64,000 nt of DNA from Billgrantia bachuensis (GTDB lineage Bacteria > Pseudomonadota > Gammaproteobacteria > Pseudomonadales > Halomonadaceae), in contig NZ_JAAQTO010000053.1 of assembly GCF_011742165.1 (NCBI RefSeq), positions 44,641 through 108,640 of the forward strand. Reading direction: 5' to 3'. Below, one piece after another: positions 53,684 to 62,389 of the stretch. Within the stretch, counting starts at the first letter, position 1; every line of letters begins with the position of its first letter. Position numbers and translations under genes: made by a program. The notes below the pieces were generated by a model, which saw nothing but the letters and a program-made list of their open reading frames with translations, did no database searches and had not been told where the DNA came from.

Positions 53684-54670
53684 ATGCACAGAATCATTGG
53701 CAACCTTGTTGTTGCAGGGATCGTTGGCTGGGTGGCACCGGCCCTGGCAGGCCCGGGTGCCGTCACGCTGCAGATGGACAACGACGGTATGTTCAGCAGC
53801 GACGACGACAACTACACGGCCGGTGCCGAACTCATCTGGACCCGGGCAGTGGCGGCGGATCACTGGAGCCAGCGAATCGCCGAGGGCTTTCCGGACGGTT
53901 GGCTGAGTCGGGTCGATGCGCTGAGCTATCACCTGAGCTACCGCATGTATACGCCGGTGGAAGTGGCGCGGCGTGACCTCATTGAAAACGATCGCCCTTA
54001 CGCCGGCCTGGCACTGGGCGGGCTTGCCCTGTATGGCCGGCAGCCTTTGCCAGGCGCCTGGCAGAGTGAAGAGGCGCTTCAGCTCGATATCGGCGTGGTC
54101 GGGCCGGTCACGGCGGCCGACAGCGTTCAGCGCGAAGTTCATCGCTTCGTCGAGAGCCAGCGACCTCGCGGCTGGTCCCACCAGTTGGGCAACGAGCCCA
54201 TCCTCAACGCCTCCTACCGACGCCACTGGTGGCATCGCCAGTCGCTGGGGCAGCTCGAGATGCAGCACGGGCCGGGGCTCTCGGCCTCCCTCGGCAACCT
54301 CCTCGTCCAGGCCGGGGCGGGCTACGGCCTGCGCCTCGGCAACGGCTTGGATAACGTCATGGGCTGGCCCTCCCTGGGGATCGATCAGGGCGGCTATCGG
54401 CAGGTTTCTACATCGCCCGGCGGCGGCTGGCATGTCTTTGCCGCTCTACAGGGACGCTACGTGGCGCACAACCTGCTGCTGGATGGCAACACCGTGCGCG
54501 ACAGCCACTCCGTCGGCCGCCGTGAGCTGGTCGGTGACGCCGTGCTGGGTCTGGCGCTGACCTGGGACAAGTGGGAGGTCAGCGTAGCGCACGTTTGGCG
54601 CAGTCGGGAATTCGAGGAGCAGGAGGGAAGCACCGTACATGGCGCACTTTCGCTGAGCTACCGGCTCTGA
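53684..54670 (+). CDS. Lipid A deacylase LpxR family protein (DUF2219)
   Basis: 328 aa from ATG 53684 (GGAAGAG upstream) with a signal peptide (IIGNLVVAGIVGWVAPALA). The mature outer-membrane barrel opens with QMDNDGMFSSDDDNYTAGAELIW, the conserved N-D and YTxG region, and has RPYAGLALGG and HQLGNEPILN, as in LpxR; it ends in Leu after ALSLSYRL. LpxR removes the 3'-acyloxyacyl chain of lipid A in the outer membrane. Activity here is inferred. Confidence 0.88.
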   Translation: MHRIIGNLVVAGIVGWVAPALAGPGAVTLQMDNDGMFSSDDDNYTAGAELIWTRAVAADHWSQRIAEGFPDGWLSRVDALSYHLSYRMYTPVEVARRDLIENDRPYAGLALGGLALYGRQPLPGAWQSEEALQLDIGVVGPVTAADSVQREVHRFVESQRPRGWSHQLGNEPILNASYRRHWWHRQSLGQLEMQHGPGLSASLGNLLVQAGAGYGLRLGNGLDNVMGWPSLGIDQGGYRQVSTSPGGGWHVFAALQGRYVAHNLLLDGNTVRDSHSVGRRELVGDAVLGLALTWDKWEVSVAHVWRSREFEEQEGSTVHGALSLSYRL

Positions 54671-54783
54671 CAAAGGGCTTTCGTGCGGTATTCCTCGGCG
54701 CGTGTTGGCTCGCCCGCGCTTCGGCCTGCCTATACTGGAAGCCTGGCCGAGCCGATAGACGCAACAATCAGGGGGGCATCGCC

Positions 54784-55191
54784 ATGAAGCAGTCAGCGGG
54801 AGCCGATTGGGGGCGTGCTTGCATCATGGCGCTGACTGCCTGGCTTGTCGTCAGCGTGCCTGCCTGGGCCGCGCCGGCTGAGCCACGCCATGTGCCGGTG
54901 TCTCCTGTCTGGCAACCGGTCTTTCAACCCTTGGCCTGGCAGCGCGAGCATTGGCGACAGCGCAGGCGGCAGGATCCCTCTTTCGTCATCGAGCTTCCCC
55001 GGGCGTTCTTCGACCCCTACTACAACTGGGGCCATGCGCCGACACCGGCCGTGCCACCACGCCCCGCCCCGATAGTTCCGCAAGAGCGCGGCGAGATATG
55101 GCGAGACGACGTGGTGGGTTCAGGAAGTGGCGGTCGGCTGGAGGTTCACCCCGAGGGACGTATCCTGCGCAGCCGACCGCGTGGTGAATGA
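54784..55191 (+). CDS. Secreted protein of unknown function
   Basis: 135 aa from ATG 54784. A signal peptide (IMALTAWLVVSVPAWA) is followed by a Pro-, Trp- and Arg-rich mature part (SPVWQPVFQPLAWQREHWRQRRRQ; PTPAVPPRPAPIVPQ). No domain is recognised. It lies between the LpxR-type gene and the efflux operon. Confidence 0.68.
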   Translation: MKQSAGADWGRACIMALTAWLVVSVPAWAAPAEPRHVPVSPVWQPVFQPLAWQREHWRQRRRQDPSFVIELPRAFFDPYYNWGHAPTPAVPPRPAPIVPQERGEIWRDDVVGSGSGGRLEVHPEGRILRSRPRGE

Positions 55192-55208
55192 GCTTTTCCG
55201 CCATTCGA

Positions 55209-55236
55209 TTTACATCCATACACGCATGAATGTAAA
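55209..55236 (+). promoter_or_regulatory. AcrR-like operator upstream of the efflux operon
   Basis: Left arm TTTACATCCAT and right arm ATGAATGTAAA form a palindrome with matching outer TTTACAT/ATGTAAA. The arrangement and bases closely follow the E. coli AcrR site (TACATACAT and ATGTATGTA arms). It is about 42 nt before the ATG of the membrane-fusion protein gene. Confidence 0.7.
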
Positions 55237-55277
55237 ATTCGTCGACCTTTGGCGTATCAACGGAAACGACGCACATC

Positions 55278-56561
55278 ATGAAAAGAACATCTCGTCTCGG
55301 CCGGGCCGCCCTGGTGGCGATGGCCGCCGGCCTGTTGCTGGCCGCCTGTGGCCAGGAGGAGAACCCCCAAGCGCAGCAGCAAGCCGCCCCCGAGCGTCAA
55401 CCTCACCCCGTCGAGGTCGTGGCGATCGAGCGCCAGGATATCGCGCTGGAAAAATCCTACCCGTCGCTACTGCGTAGCGACGACGAGGTCACCCTCGTGG
55501 CCCGTATCACGGGCACCCTCGAGGAGCGTCACTTCGAGCCCGGCGAACAGGTCGAGAGAGGCCAGCGTCTCTTCTCCATCGAGCCGGACGTTTATCAGGC
55601 GGCGGTGAATCAGAACGAGGCCAATCTGCAGAGCGCCCAGGCCGAACTCTCCCGTGCCCAGCGTGACGCACAGCGCTTCGAGCGCCTGTTGAGCCAAAAT
55701 TCGGTGAGCCAGCAGCAGGTCGACCAGGCGCGCGCGGAGCTGGGGGTGGCGCGTGCTGCCGTGGCCCAGGCCGAGGCGGCGCTGGCGAGTTCGCGCATCG
55801 ACCTCGAATACGCCGAGGTCACCGCACCGGTATCGGGCGTGATCGGCCTGGCGCAGATCAACGTCGGTAACCTGGTCAGCCCCGGCTCGGTACTGGCGAC
55901 CATCACACCGCTGGATCCGCTGGAGGTGCGCTTCCAGTTGCCGCAGCGCGACGCCCTCGAACTGCGTCAGCAGCTGCGGAGCCAGGAGGGTGAACCGTTT
56001 CGCGCCATGTTGAACGTCCCCGGCGGCAGTGGAACGGCCGCCCGAAACCTGGAAGGGCAGCTCGATTTCCTGGGCTCGCGGGTGGATGAACGCACCAGCA
56101 CGGTCCAGGCCAGTGCCACTTTCCCCAACCCCGATGCCCGGGTGCTGCCAGGCCAGTTCGCACGCATCAGCCTCGAGGGGCTCAAGCGCTTCGACGTGCT
56201 GGCGGTACCCGAGATTGCCGTGTCTCAGGGCCTGATGGGGCCGCAGGTGTTCGTGCTCGATGAAGACGACACGGCGCGCGCCCGTACCGTGGAGCTGGGT
56301 GAAGTGGCGGGCCCTTGGCAGATCATTCGCGGCGGCCTGGAGCCCGGCGAGCGGGTGGTGGTAGGCGACCCGGCCGGCATCGAGCCCGGCACGCCCATCG
56401 ACCCACAGCCTTTCGAAGGTAATGTGCGGGCGCTGGTCGAGGAAGCCGAGCAGGCCGAAGCCGAGGCTGAGCGCGAGGCTGCCGAGGCGATGCAGGAAGA
56501 AGAAGCCGCCGAGGCCACGCCGGAGGGGGAGGCCGCTGAAGGCGGCGAGGACGACGCATGA
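55278..56561 (+). CDS. RND efflux periplasmic adaptor (AcrA/MexA type)
   Basis: 427-aa lipoprotein; signal with lipobox LLLAACGQ. Blocks include the barrel-sandwich hybrid start VTLVARITGTLEERHFEPGEQVERGQRLFSIEP, an alpha-helical hairpin (about residues 115-175) and IDLEYAEVTAPVSGVIGLAQINVGNLV. The tail is unusually acidic and repetitive (Glu/Ala-rich, EAEQAEAEAEREAAEAMQEEE). Its stop overlaps the pump gene by four bases (ATGA). Confidence 0.95.
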   Translation: MKRTSRLGRAALVAMAAGLLLAACGQEENPQAQQQAAPERQPHPVEVVAIERQDIALEKSYPSLLRSDDEVTLVARITGTLEERHFEPGEQVERGQRLFSIEPDVYQAAVNQNEANLQSAQAELSRAQRDAQRFERLLSQNSVSQQQVDQARAELGVARAAVAQAEAALASSRIDLEYAEVTAPVSGVIGLAQINVGNLVSPGSVLATITPLDPLEVRFQLPQRDALELRQQLRSQEGEPFRAMLNVPGGSGTAARNLEGQLDFLGSRVDERTSTVQASATFPNPDARVLPGQFARISLEGLKRFDVLAVPEIAVSQGLMGPQVFVLDEDDTARARTVELGEVAGPWQIIRGGLEPGERVVVGDPAGIEPGTPIDPQPFEGNVRALVEEAEQAEAEAEREAAEAMQEEEAAEATPEGEAAEGGEDDA

Positions 56562-59500
56562 ATTTTTCCAATTTCTTCATCAAGCGGCCGATCTTCGCCA
56601 CGGTGCTGGCGATCATCCTCACCGTGATGGGGGTGGTCAGCATGCGGGTGCTGCCCATCGAGCAGTATCCCAGCGTGGTGCCGCCCACGGTATCCGTGCA
56701 GGCGCAGTTCCCGGGGGCCGATGCGGAAACGGTCGCCCAGACCGTGGCGGCCCCGCTGGCCGAGGCGATCAACGGCGTCGAGGACATGCTCTACATGACC
56801 TCGACCAGTGCCGACAACGGCTCAATGAGCCTGAATGTGGCGTTCGACATCGGCACCGATGGTGATATCAACACCATCAACGTCAACAACCGGGTGCAGG
56901 GGGCGCTGTCGCGCCTGCCCGAGGCGGTGCAGGCCCAGGGCGTGACGGTGGAGCTGCGCTCCAGCTCTATCCTGATGCTGGTGGCACTGATCTCGCCGCA
57001 GGGCGACTACAACAACGTCTTCATGCAGAACTACGCCACGCTGAACATCCTCGACGAGTTGCGCCAGGTGCCCGGCGTGGGCGAGGCCTCGGTGCTGGGC
57101 GGCGGCGAGTTCGCCATGCGCGTGTGGATGGACCCCGACAAGCTGGCCCAGTACGACCTGACCCCCACCGAAGTGGCGCGGGCCATTCGCGCCCAGAATA
57201 CCGAGGTGCCGGCAGGCAACCTGGCGGCCACGCCGCAGCGCGATCCCCGTGCGTTCACCTATACCATCACCGCTGGCGGGCGACTCAACGACGTCGAGGA
57301 TTTTCGCAACATCTTCCTGCGCACCAACGCCGACGGCTCGGCCCTGCGCCTGGACGACGTGGCGCGCATCGAACTTGGGGCCTCCTACTATGGCGTGCAG
57401 GCGCGTCTGAACGGCGCCACCATGACGCCGATCATCATCAACCAGCAGCCGGGTGCCAATGCGCTGGAGACGGCGCGGGCGGTGCAGGCGACCATGGCCG
57501 ACCTGGAAACGCGTTTCCCTCCCGGGCTCGAATACGTGGTGCCCTACGACACCACGCTGTTCATCGGCGCTTCGGTGGATACCGTGACCCACGTCTTCAT
57601 CGAGGCTTTCCTGATCGTCGGCGTGATCCTGTTCATCTTCCTGCAGAACTGGCGCTTCACGGTGATTGCCATGTCGGTGGTGCCGGTCTCGGTACTGGCC
57701 ACCTTTGCCGGCTTCTTCGTATTCGGCTTCTCGATCAACCTGCTGACGCTGTTCGCACTGGTACTCTCCATCGGTATCGTGGTCGACGACGCCATCCTGG
57801 TGGTGGAGAACGTCGAGCGTGTGCTCAGCGAGGACGACGAGATCACCGTGACCCAAGCCACCATCCGCGCCATGCGGGAAGTGGGCGGCCCGGTCATCGC
57901 CACGTCGCTGATCATGGCGGCGGTGTTCGTGCCGGTGGCTTTCCTGGGAGGCTTCACCGGACAGATCTACCAGCAATTCGCCATAACGGTGGCCGTCTCG
58001 GTGGCCTTCTCGGCATTGATGGCGTTGACCTTCACCCCGGCGCTCTCGGCCATCTTCATCAAGCACAAGCCCAAGGGCGTGGGGCAGTCCAAGCTGATGC
58101 GGGCACTCAACACGCCGCTGCGGCTGTTCGATCGCCTGTTTGCCGGCGTTACCGCCGCCTACATGTGGGCGGTCAAGGTGCTGGTGCGCTTCTGGGGGCT
58201 GGCGCTGTTGTTGACGGGGCTGATCATCGGCGCCTCCTGGTGGCTCTACCAGATCGCCCCCTCGACCCTGGTGCCCGAGACCGACCAGGGCATTGTGCTG
58301 GCCAGCGTCCAGCTGCCCGACTCCGCCTCCCTGGCGCGCACCCAGAGTTACATGGACGAGCTCAGCTCGCGCATCGAGGAGGTGCCCGGGGTGCGATATT
58401 CCACCGCCGTGGCCGGTTACGACATCCTCTCGAGTTCGGTCAACACCGCGCGGGGGATCATGTTTATCAACATGGAGCCCTGGGACGAACGTGAGCTGAC
58501 CGCTACCGAGCTGGTGGGGCGGGTGATGCAGCTGGGAGCCCAGATTCCCGGCGGTTCGGCCATGGCATTCAACGTGCCGCCAATCATGGGGCTTTCCACC
58601 ACAGGGGGCTTCGAAGGCTACCTGCAGTCCTTCGAAGGTGCCTCTCCGCAGGAGCTGTTCCAGGCCTCGGTCCAGGTGATGCAGGCGGCCAATCAGCACC
58701 CCGCCCTGCAGCGGGTATTCACCACCTTCAACGTCAACGTGCCGGGCTATCGTGCCGAGATCGACCAGCAGAAGGCGCTGAGCTACGGCGTGGCGCTGGA
58801 GGACCTGAATGCGACCCTGTCGAATACCTTCGGCAACGGCTTCGTCAACTTCTTCAGCTACCAGAACCGCAACTTCCAGGTTTACCTGCAGAACGAGGAC
58901 GAGTTTCGCAGGACTCCTGACGATGTCAGCAGCGTCTACGTACGTGGCGGCAACGGCGAGCGGATTCCGCTGTCGGAGTTCGTCACGCTGGAACGCCAGG
59001 CCAAGCCGGCGGTGGTGTCGCGCTTCGGTGTCTACCTGGGGGCGCAGTTCCAGGGCGGCCCCGCGCCGGGTTACAGCTCCGGCCAGGCGATCGCCGCCAT
59101 GGAGGAGATCGTCGAGGAGACCCTCGGCGGTGGCTGGGGCATGGGCTGGACCGGCACCGCCTACCAGGAGAGCCAGCTCGGCAATACCGCCACGCTGGCC
59201 ATCGTCTTCGGTATCCTGATGGTATTCCTGATCCTGGCGGCGCAATACGAGAGCTGGTCGCTGCCGCTGGCGGTGCTCACGGCAACGCCCTTTGCCTTCC
59301 TCGGCGGTATTGGCGGTATCGTGCTGCGCGGGCTCGACACCAGCGTCTACGTGGAAATCGGTATGCTGGTGGTGGTGGGGCTGGCGGCCAAGAACGCGAT
59401 CCTGATCGTCGAGTTTGCCGAGCTGCAACGCAAGGAGCAGGGCAAGTCGATCCACGAGGCGGCCATCACCGCGGCGGAGTTGCGCTTCCGGCCGATCGTG

Positions 59501-59728
59501 ATGACCTCGCTGGCGTTCATCTTCGGCACCCTGCCGCTGGCGCTGGCCAGCGGGGCGAGCGACGTCAGCAGCCACCACATCGGTACTACCGTAGCGGTGG
59601 GCATGGCTTCGGTGGCGGTGCTCGGCAGTCTCTTCGTGCCGAGCTTCTACGCCGTGATCGCTCGCACCTCCGACTGGCTACGCCATAAGCTTCGGGGCCG
59701 GCACGAGGCCGCGAACGAACACACCTGA
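56558..59728 (+). CDS. RND efflux pump, AcrB/MexB type (HAE1 family)
   Basis: 1056-aa inner-membrane transporter with twelve helices and two large periplasmic loops. The proton-relay Asp pair is in SIGIVVDDAILVVENVERV, and the second half has GLAAKNAILIVEFAELQRKEQGKS. N-terminus MNFSNFFIKRPIFATVLAII is standard for HAE1 pumps. It exports lipophilic compounds with the adaptor and an outer-membrane channel; no channel gene (TolC/OprM) is adjacent. Confidence 0.97.
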   Translation: MNFSNFFIKRPIFATVLAIILTVMGVVSMRVLPIEQYPSVVPPTVSVQAQFPGADAETVAQTVAAPLAEAINGVEDMLYMTSTSADNGSMSLNVAFDIGTDGDINTINVNNRVQGALSRLPEAVQAQGVTVELRSSSILMLVALISPQGDYNNVFMQNYATLNILDELRQVPGVGEASVLGGGEFAMRVWMDPDKLAQYDLTPTEVARAIRAQNTEVPAGNLAATPQRDPRAFTYTITAGGRLNDVEDFRNIFLRTNADGSALRLDDVARIELGASYYGVQARLNGATMTPIIINQQPGANALETARAVQATMADLETRFPPGLEYVVPYDTTLFIGASVDTVTHVFIEAFLIVGVILFIFLQNWRFTVIAMSVVPVSVLATFAGFFVFGFSINLLTLFALVLSIGIVVDDAILVVENVERVLSEDDEITVTQATIRAMREVGGPVIATSLIMAAVFVPVAFLGGFTGQIYQQFAITVAVSVAFSALMALTFTPALSAIFIKHKPKGVGQSKLMRALNTPLRLFDRLFAGVTAAYMWAVKVLVRFWGLALLLTGLIIGASWWLYQIAPSTLVPETDQGIVLASVQLPDSASLARTQSYMDELSSRIEEVPGVRYSTAVAGYDILSSSVNTARGIMFINMEPWDERELTATELVGRVMQLGAQIPGGSAMAFNVPPIMGLSTTGGFEGYLQSFEGASPQELFQASVQVMQAANQHPALQRVFTTFNVNVPGYRAEIDQQKALSYGVALEDLNATLSNTFGNGFVNFFSYQNRNFQVYLQNEDEFRRTPDDVSSVYVRGGNGERIPLSEFVTLERQAKPAVVSRFGVYLGAQFQGGPAPGYSSGQAIAAMEEIVEETLGGGWGMGWTGTAYQESQLGNTATLAIVFGILMVFLILAAQYESWSLPLAVLTATPFAFLGGIGGIVLRGLDTSVYVEIGMLVVVGLAAKNAILIVEFAELQRKEQGKSIHEAAITAAELRFRPIVMTSLAFIFGTLPLALASGASDVSSHHIGTTVAVGMASVAVLGSLFVPSFYAVIARTSDWLRHKLRGRHEAANEHT

Positions 59729-59756
59729 GCGGCAGGCAATTCGTAGCGCGCGGTCG

Positions 59757-59788
59757 AAGGGCGCCACCGCAAGGTGGCGCCCTTATTC
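59757..59788 (+). terminator. Terminator after the RND pump gene
   Basis: A 12-bp perfect stem AAGGGCGCCACC / GGTGGCGCCCTT with the tetraloop GCAA is followed by ATTCAT. Confidence 0.75.
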
Positions 59789-59867
59789 ATGATCTGGTAC
59801 GTGCCCTGCCCAGAGCGGCTTGGACTAGGCTGAAGGTGAGTCGAGCGTTAACCGCGAGGAGGCCACC

Positions 59868-60560
59868 ATGGAAGCGCTGCGTCAGATTGTCCTGAGTTTT
59901 CCCGTCGTCGTCTTCACTGGCCTGTTGCCACTGGTGTTGCTCTATTGGCTGTTGGTGCTGCTGCGCCTGGCGCCGCTGGAGCTGTTCGCGCGCGACAGCC
60001 TCAAGGGAGACCATCTGGCCAGCACCATGGTGGCGCTGGGCTTCGTCGGCGTACCGGTTTCCTTTGCCCTCAGCGTGCTGCTGGGGCTGGCGGGCGTGAT
60101 CACTCTGGTAATCGAGCTGGCCGTGCTGCGCTGGTTGCCATTGGGCCTGTTTCGCATCCCCGTGGGGGTGGCGGTGCTATGGGCGGCCTTCGTTCTCGCC
60201 TCACCCTTGGCGGCAAGCGTATGCCATGCGCTACAGCGCCGCTTCCATCGGTTGGCACGATCGCAGCCGCGCTGCCTGCTGGGCGAAGTCGTGCAGGTGC
60301 GCTCCGCAGCCGATGCGCAGGGTTGGACCACGGCCACGCTGATCGACGATCCCGCGTGCGAGGTGAGTCTGCACGGCAAGGCCGGTGACCTGCCCCGCCC
60401 GGGGGAGCGTCGGGTATTGGTCAAGTTCGTGGCGAAGGAGGGCGCCTACCGCAGCGTGGCGGAGAGCCGCTACTGCGAGGCGCGCGAGCACTTGCGCCGG
60501 CTGCGGTTGGCTCGGGGACGCGCCGGGGTGAGTCATGGCGGGGCCGAGGCGCCACTGTAA
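59868..60560 (+). CDS. Membrane protein with C-terminal OB-like domain (YqiJ-like)
   Basis: 230 aa. Three to four hydrophobic segments occupy residues 8-120, and the C-terminal half (SQPRCLLGEVVQVRSAADAQGWTTATLIDDP...VLVKFVAKEGAYRSVAES) reads as a small beta barrel. The layout resembles the YqiJ/OB-fold-NfeD type proteins that partner flotillins, but no flotillin gene is nearby. The assignment is tentative. GAGGAGGCC precedes the ATG. Its end overlaps the convergent TetR gene by 28 nt. Confidence 0.7.
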   Translation: MEALRQIVLSFPVVVFTGLLPLVLLYWLLVLLRLAPLELFARDSLKGDHLASTMVALGFVGVPVSFALSVLLGLAGVITLVIELAVLRWLPLGLFRIPVGVAVLWAAFVLASPLAASVCHALQRRFHRLARSQPRCLLGEVVQVRSAADAQGWTTATLIDDPACEVSLHGKAGDLPRPGERRVLVKFVAKEGAYRSVAESRYCEAREHLRRLRLARGRAGVSHGGAEAPL

Positions 60561-61174
60561 CGCTCGGCGCGCAGCAGCTCCAGTTGGGCCTCGACGAGCT
60601 GCGTGCCTCGCTCGCGTAGCGAGAATTGCTCGTGGTTGCGCAGCCAGTCATGGAACAGGCCGCCGAGTATGGCCTGCAGCAGCCTGGCGGCCACTTCAGG
60701 GGAGAGATCCTGACGTAGATGGCCCATGCGAGCAGCACTGGTGAAGTAGCCGAGCAGGGCGCCACAGGCCTCCTCGGCCATTTCGTTCTGCATCGCCAAT
60801 GGGTCGATCTCGGCAAAGGTTTCGCAGTGGTGGATCAGGATGGCATGCACGCGGCGATAGCGCGGCTGTTCGAGGCGTGCGAAGCCGCTCTGGCAGGCCT
60901 GACGGATGGCTTCCAATGGCTTGTTGGCGAGTTCCGGGTCGCCGATCTCCTCTACCAGCTCTTCGAACGGCATGCGCACCCGTTGCAGCATGGCCCGGAA
61001 CAGGTCGGCCTTGTTCTTGAAATGCCAGTAGACGGCACCGCGTGTCATGCCGGCCTCGCGGGCGATCTGCTCCAGCGAGGTGCGGGCCACGCCACGTTCG
61101 AGGAAGACAGCCTCGGCGGCATCGAGCAGGGCTTCGCGAGTGGCGGCGGCTTCTGCCTTGGTACGTCGGGCCAT
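60533..61174 (-). CDS. TetR-family repressor, AcrR-like
   Basis: 213 aa from ATG 61174 (MARRTKAEAAATREALLDAAEAVF). The N-terminal HTH is TSLEQIAREAGMTRGAVYWHFKNKADLFRAML, highly like AcrR, MtrR and TtgR, and the C-terminal domain LLRAERYSGA carries the ligand pocket. It faces the YqiJ-like gene and lies 0.8 kb past the pump gene. AcrR-type boxes occur both before the efflux operon and before this gene, so it probably represses both. Confidence 0.92.
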   Translation of the reverse strand: MARRTKAEAAATREALLDAAEAVFLERGVARTSLEQIAREAGMTRGAVYWHFKNKADLFRAMLQRVRMPFEELVEEIGDPELANKPLEAIRQACQSGFARLEQPRYRRVHAILIHHCETFAEIDPLAMQNEMAEEACGALLGYFTSAARMGHLRQDLSPEVAARLLQAILGGLFHDWLRNHEQFSLRERGTQLVEAQLELLRAERYSGASAPP

Positions 61175-61242
61175 GGTGGGGCGGTTCTCCTCGGTCCTGT
61201 ACTGCAATGTTTTTGTCATTCTAACCCAAGGATGACACGCTT

Positions 61243-61260
61243 ACATTCGTATATGTATGT
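61243..61260 (-). promoter_or_regulatory. AcrR-like operator upstream of the tetR gene
   Basis: ACATTCGTATATGTATGT is palindromic at 14 of 18 positions and shares ACAT/ATGT outer arms with the site before the efflux operon. It lies about 70 nt upstream of the repressor start and could also serve the divergent hydrolase gene. Confidence 0.5.
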
Positions 61261-61357
61261 CATGCTTCATAGTATGACGCCACCTAAGCCTATCTCTCGT
61301 ATTCCACGCAGTGGCCCTGTATAACGGATCGAACACTGTTCCGCTTCGGAAAAGGCC

Positions 61358-62389
61358 ATGCCCCGCGCATCTTTTGAGCTCAACGGCGCCAAGATCAAGC
61401 CCGGTAGCCGCCTTCAGGTCGACGTGCCGGTGGCGCGGCTCTACACCCATGCACCGCTGCATATTCCCGTCGAGGTGGTGCACGGTCGCCGCCAGGGGCC
61501 GGTCATGCTGGTTTGCGGCGGCATACACGGCGATGAGATCAACAGCGTTGAGATCGTGCGCCGGCTGATGCGCTCGAAGCAGATCCAGGGGCTCAATGGC
61601 ACCCTGATCGCCGTGCCTATCGTCAACGTCTTCGGCTTCATGCAGCACAGCCGCTACCTGCCGGACCGTCGCGACCTCAATCGCTGCTTTCCCGGCAGTG
61701 AATCGGGCTCGCTGGGAGCTCGGGTGGCGGCGCTGTTTCGCGAGCAGATCGTCGATCACGCGACGCATATCATCGACCTGCATACCGGAGCCATTCACCG
61801 CACCAACCTGCCGCAGATCCGCGCCCAGCTCAGCCCCGGCAGCGAGACCGAGCGCATGGCCAACGCCTTCGGCGCGCCGGTAATCCTCAACGCCGAACTG
61901 CGCGAGGGTAGCCTGCGTCACTACGCCCAGAGCCGGGGCATTCCGGTACTGACCTATGAAGCCGGAGAGGCGCTGCGCTTCGACGAGTGGGCGATCACGC
62001 CGGGGGTGCGCGGTGTGCTCAGGGTGATGCGCCGGCTGGGCATGCTGGCGGGCGAACATCGGCGCCGCCCGCCGCCGGCGGCGGAACTGGCCAACGGCTC
62101 GAGCTGGGCACGGGCGCCTATTGACGGCATCCTGCGGCCCAAGGTGCGCCTCGGCGCACGGGTGACCAAGGGCGATGTGCTGGGCAAGGTGGCCGACCCC
62201 TTCGGCAATGCCGAGGCCTGCGTCAAGGCCATGGCCGATGGCATCGTGATCGGCATGAGCCGGCTGCCGCTGGCCAACGAGGGCGAGGCGCTGTTCCATA
62301 TCGCCCGCTTCGATGCCATCGAAGAGGCCGAGAGCGCTATCGAGACCTTCCACTCCAGCCTCGAACCGCCGCCCGACCCGCTCTATTGA
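61358..62389 (+). CDS. Succinylglutamate desuccinylase/aspartoacylase (AstE/AspA) family protein
   Basis: 343-aa zinc amidohydrolase. Zinc ligands are His and Glu in LVCGGIHGDEINSVE and His in HIIDLHTGAIHR; the catalytic Glu region follows (LTYEAGEALRFDE). The C-terminal part contains a lipoyl-like fold typical of RimK-associated AstE/AspA proteins (GASVTKGDVLGKV-like: ARVTKGDVLGKVADPFG). The substrate is unknown; no rimK gene is in the window. It is divergent from tetR. Confidence 0.9.
   Translation: MPRASFELNGAKIKPGSRLQVDVPVARLYTHAPLHIPVEVVHGRRQGPVMLVCGGIHGDEINSVEIVRRLMRSKQIQGLNGTLIAVPIVNVFGFMQHSRYLPDRRDLNRCFPGSESGSLGARVAALFREQIVDHATHIIDLHTGAIHRTNLPQIRAQLSPGSETERMANAFGAPVILNAELREGSLRHYAQSRGIPVLTYEAGEALRFDEWAITPGVRGVLRVMRRLGMLAGEHRRRPPPAAELANGSSWARAPIDGILRPKVRLGARVTKGDVLGKVADPFGNAEACVKAMADGIVIGMSRLPLANEGEALFHIARFDAIEEAESAIETFHSSLEPPPDPLY

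Noticed and set aside
56822..59578. 918-codon minus-strand open frame opposite the RND pump gene
   Set aside because: It mirrors the AcrB-type gene, is low-complexity in His, Gln, Arg and Asp, and has no promoter, ribosome site or domain.
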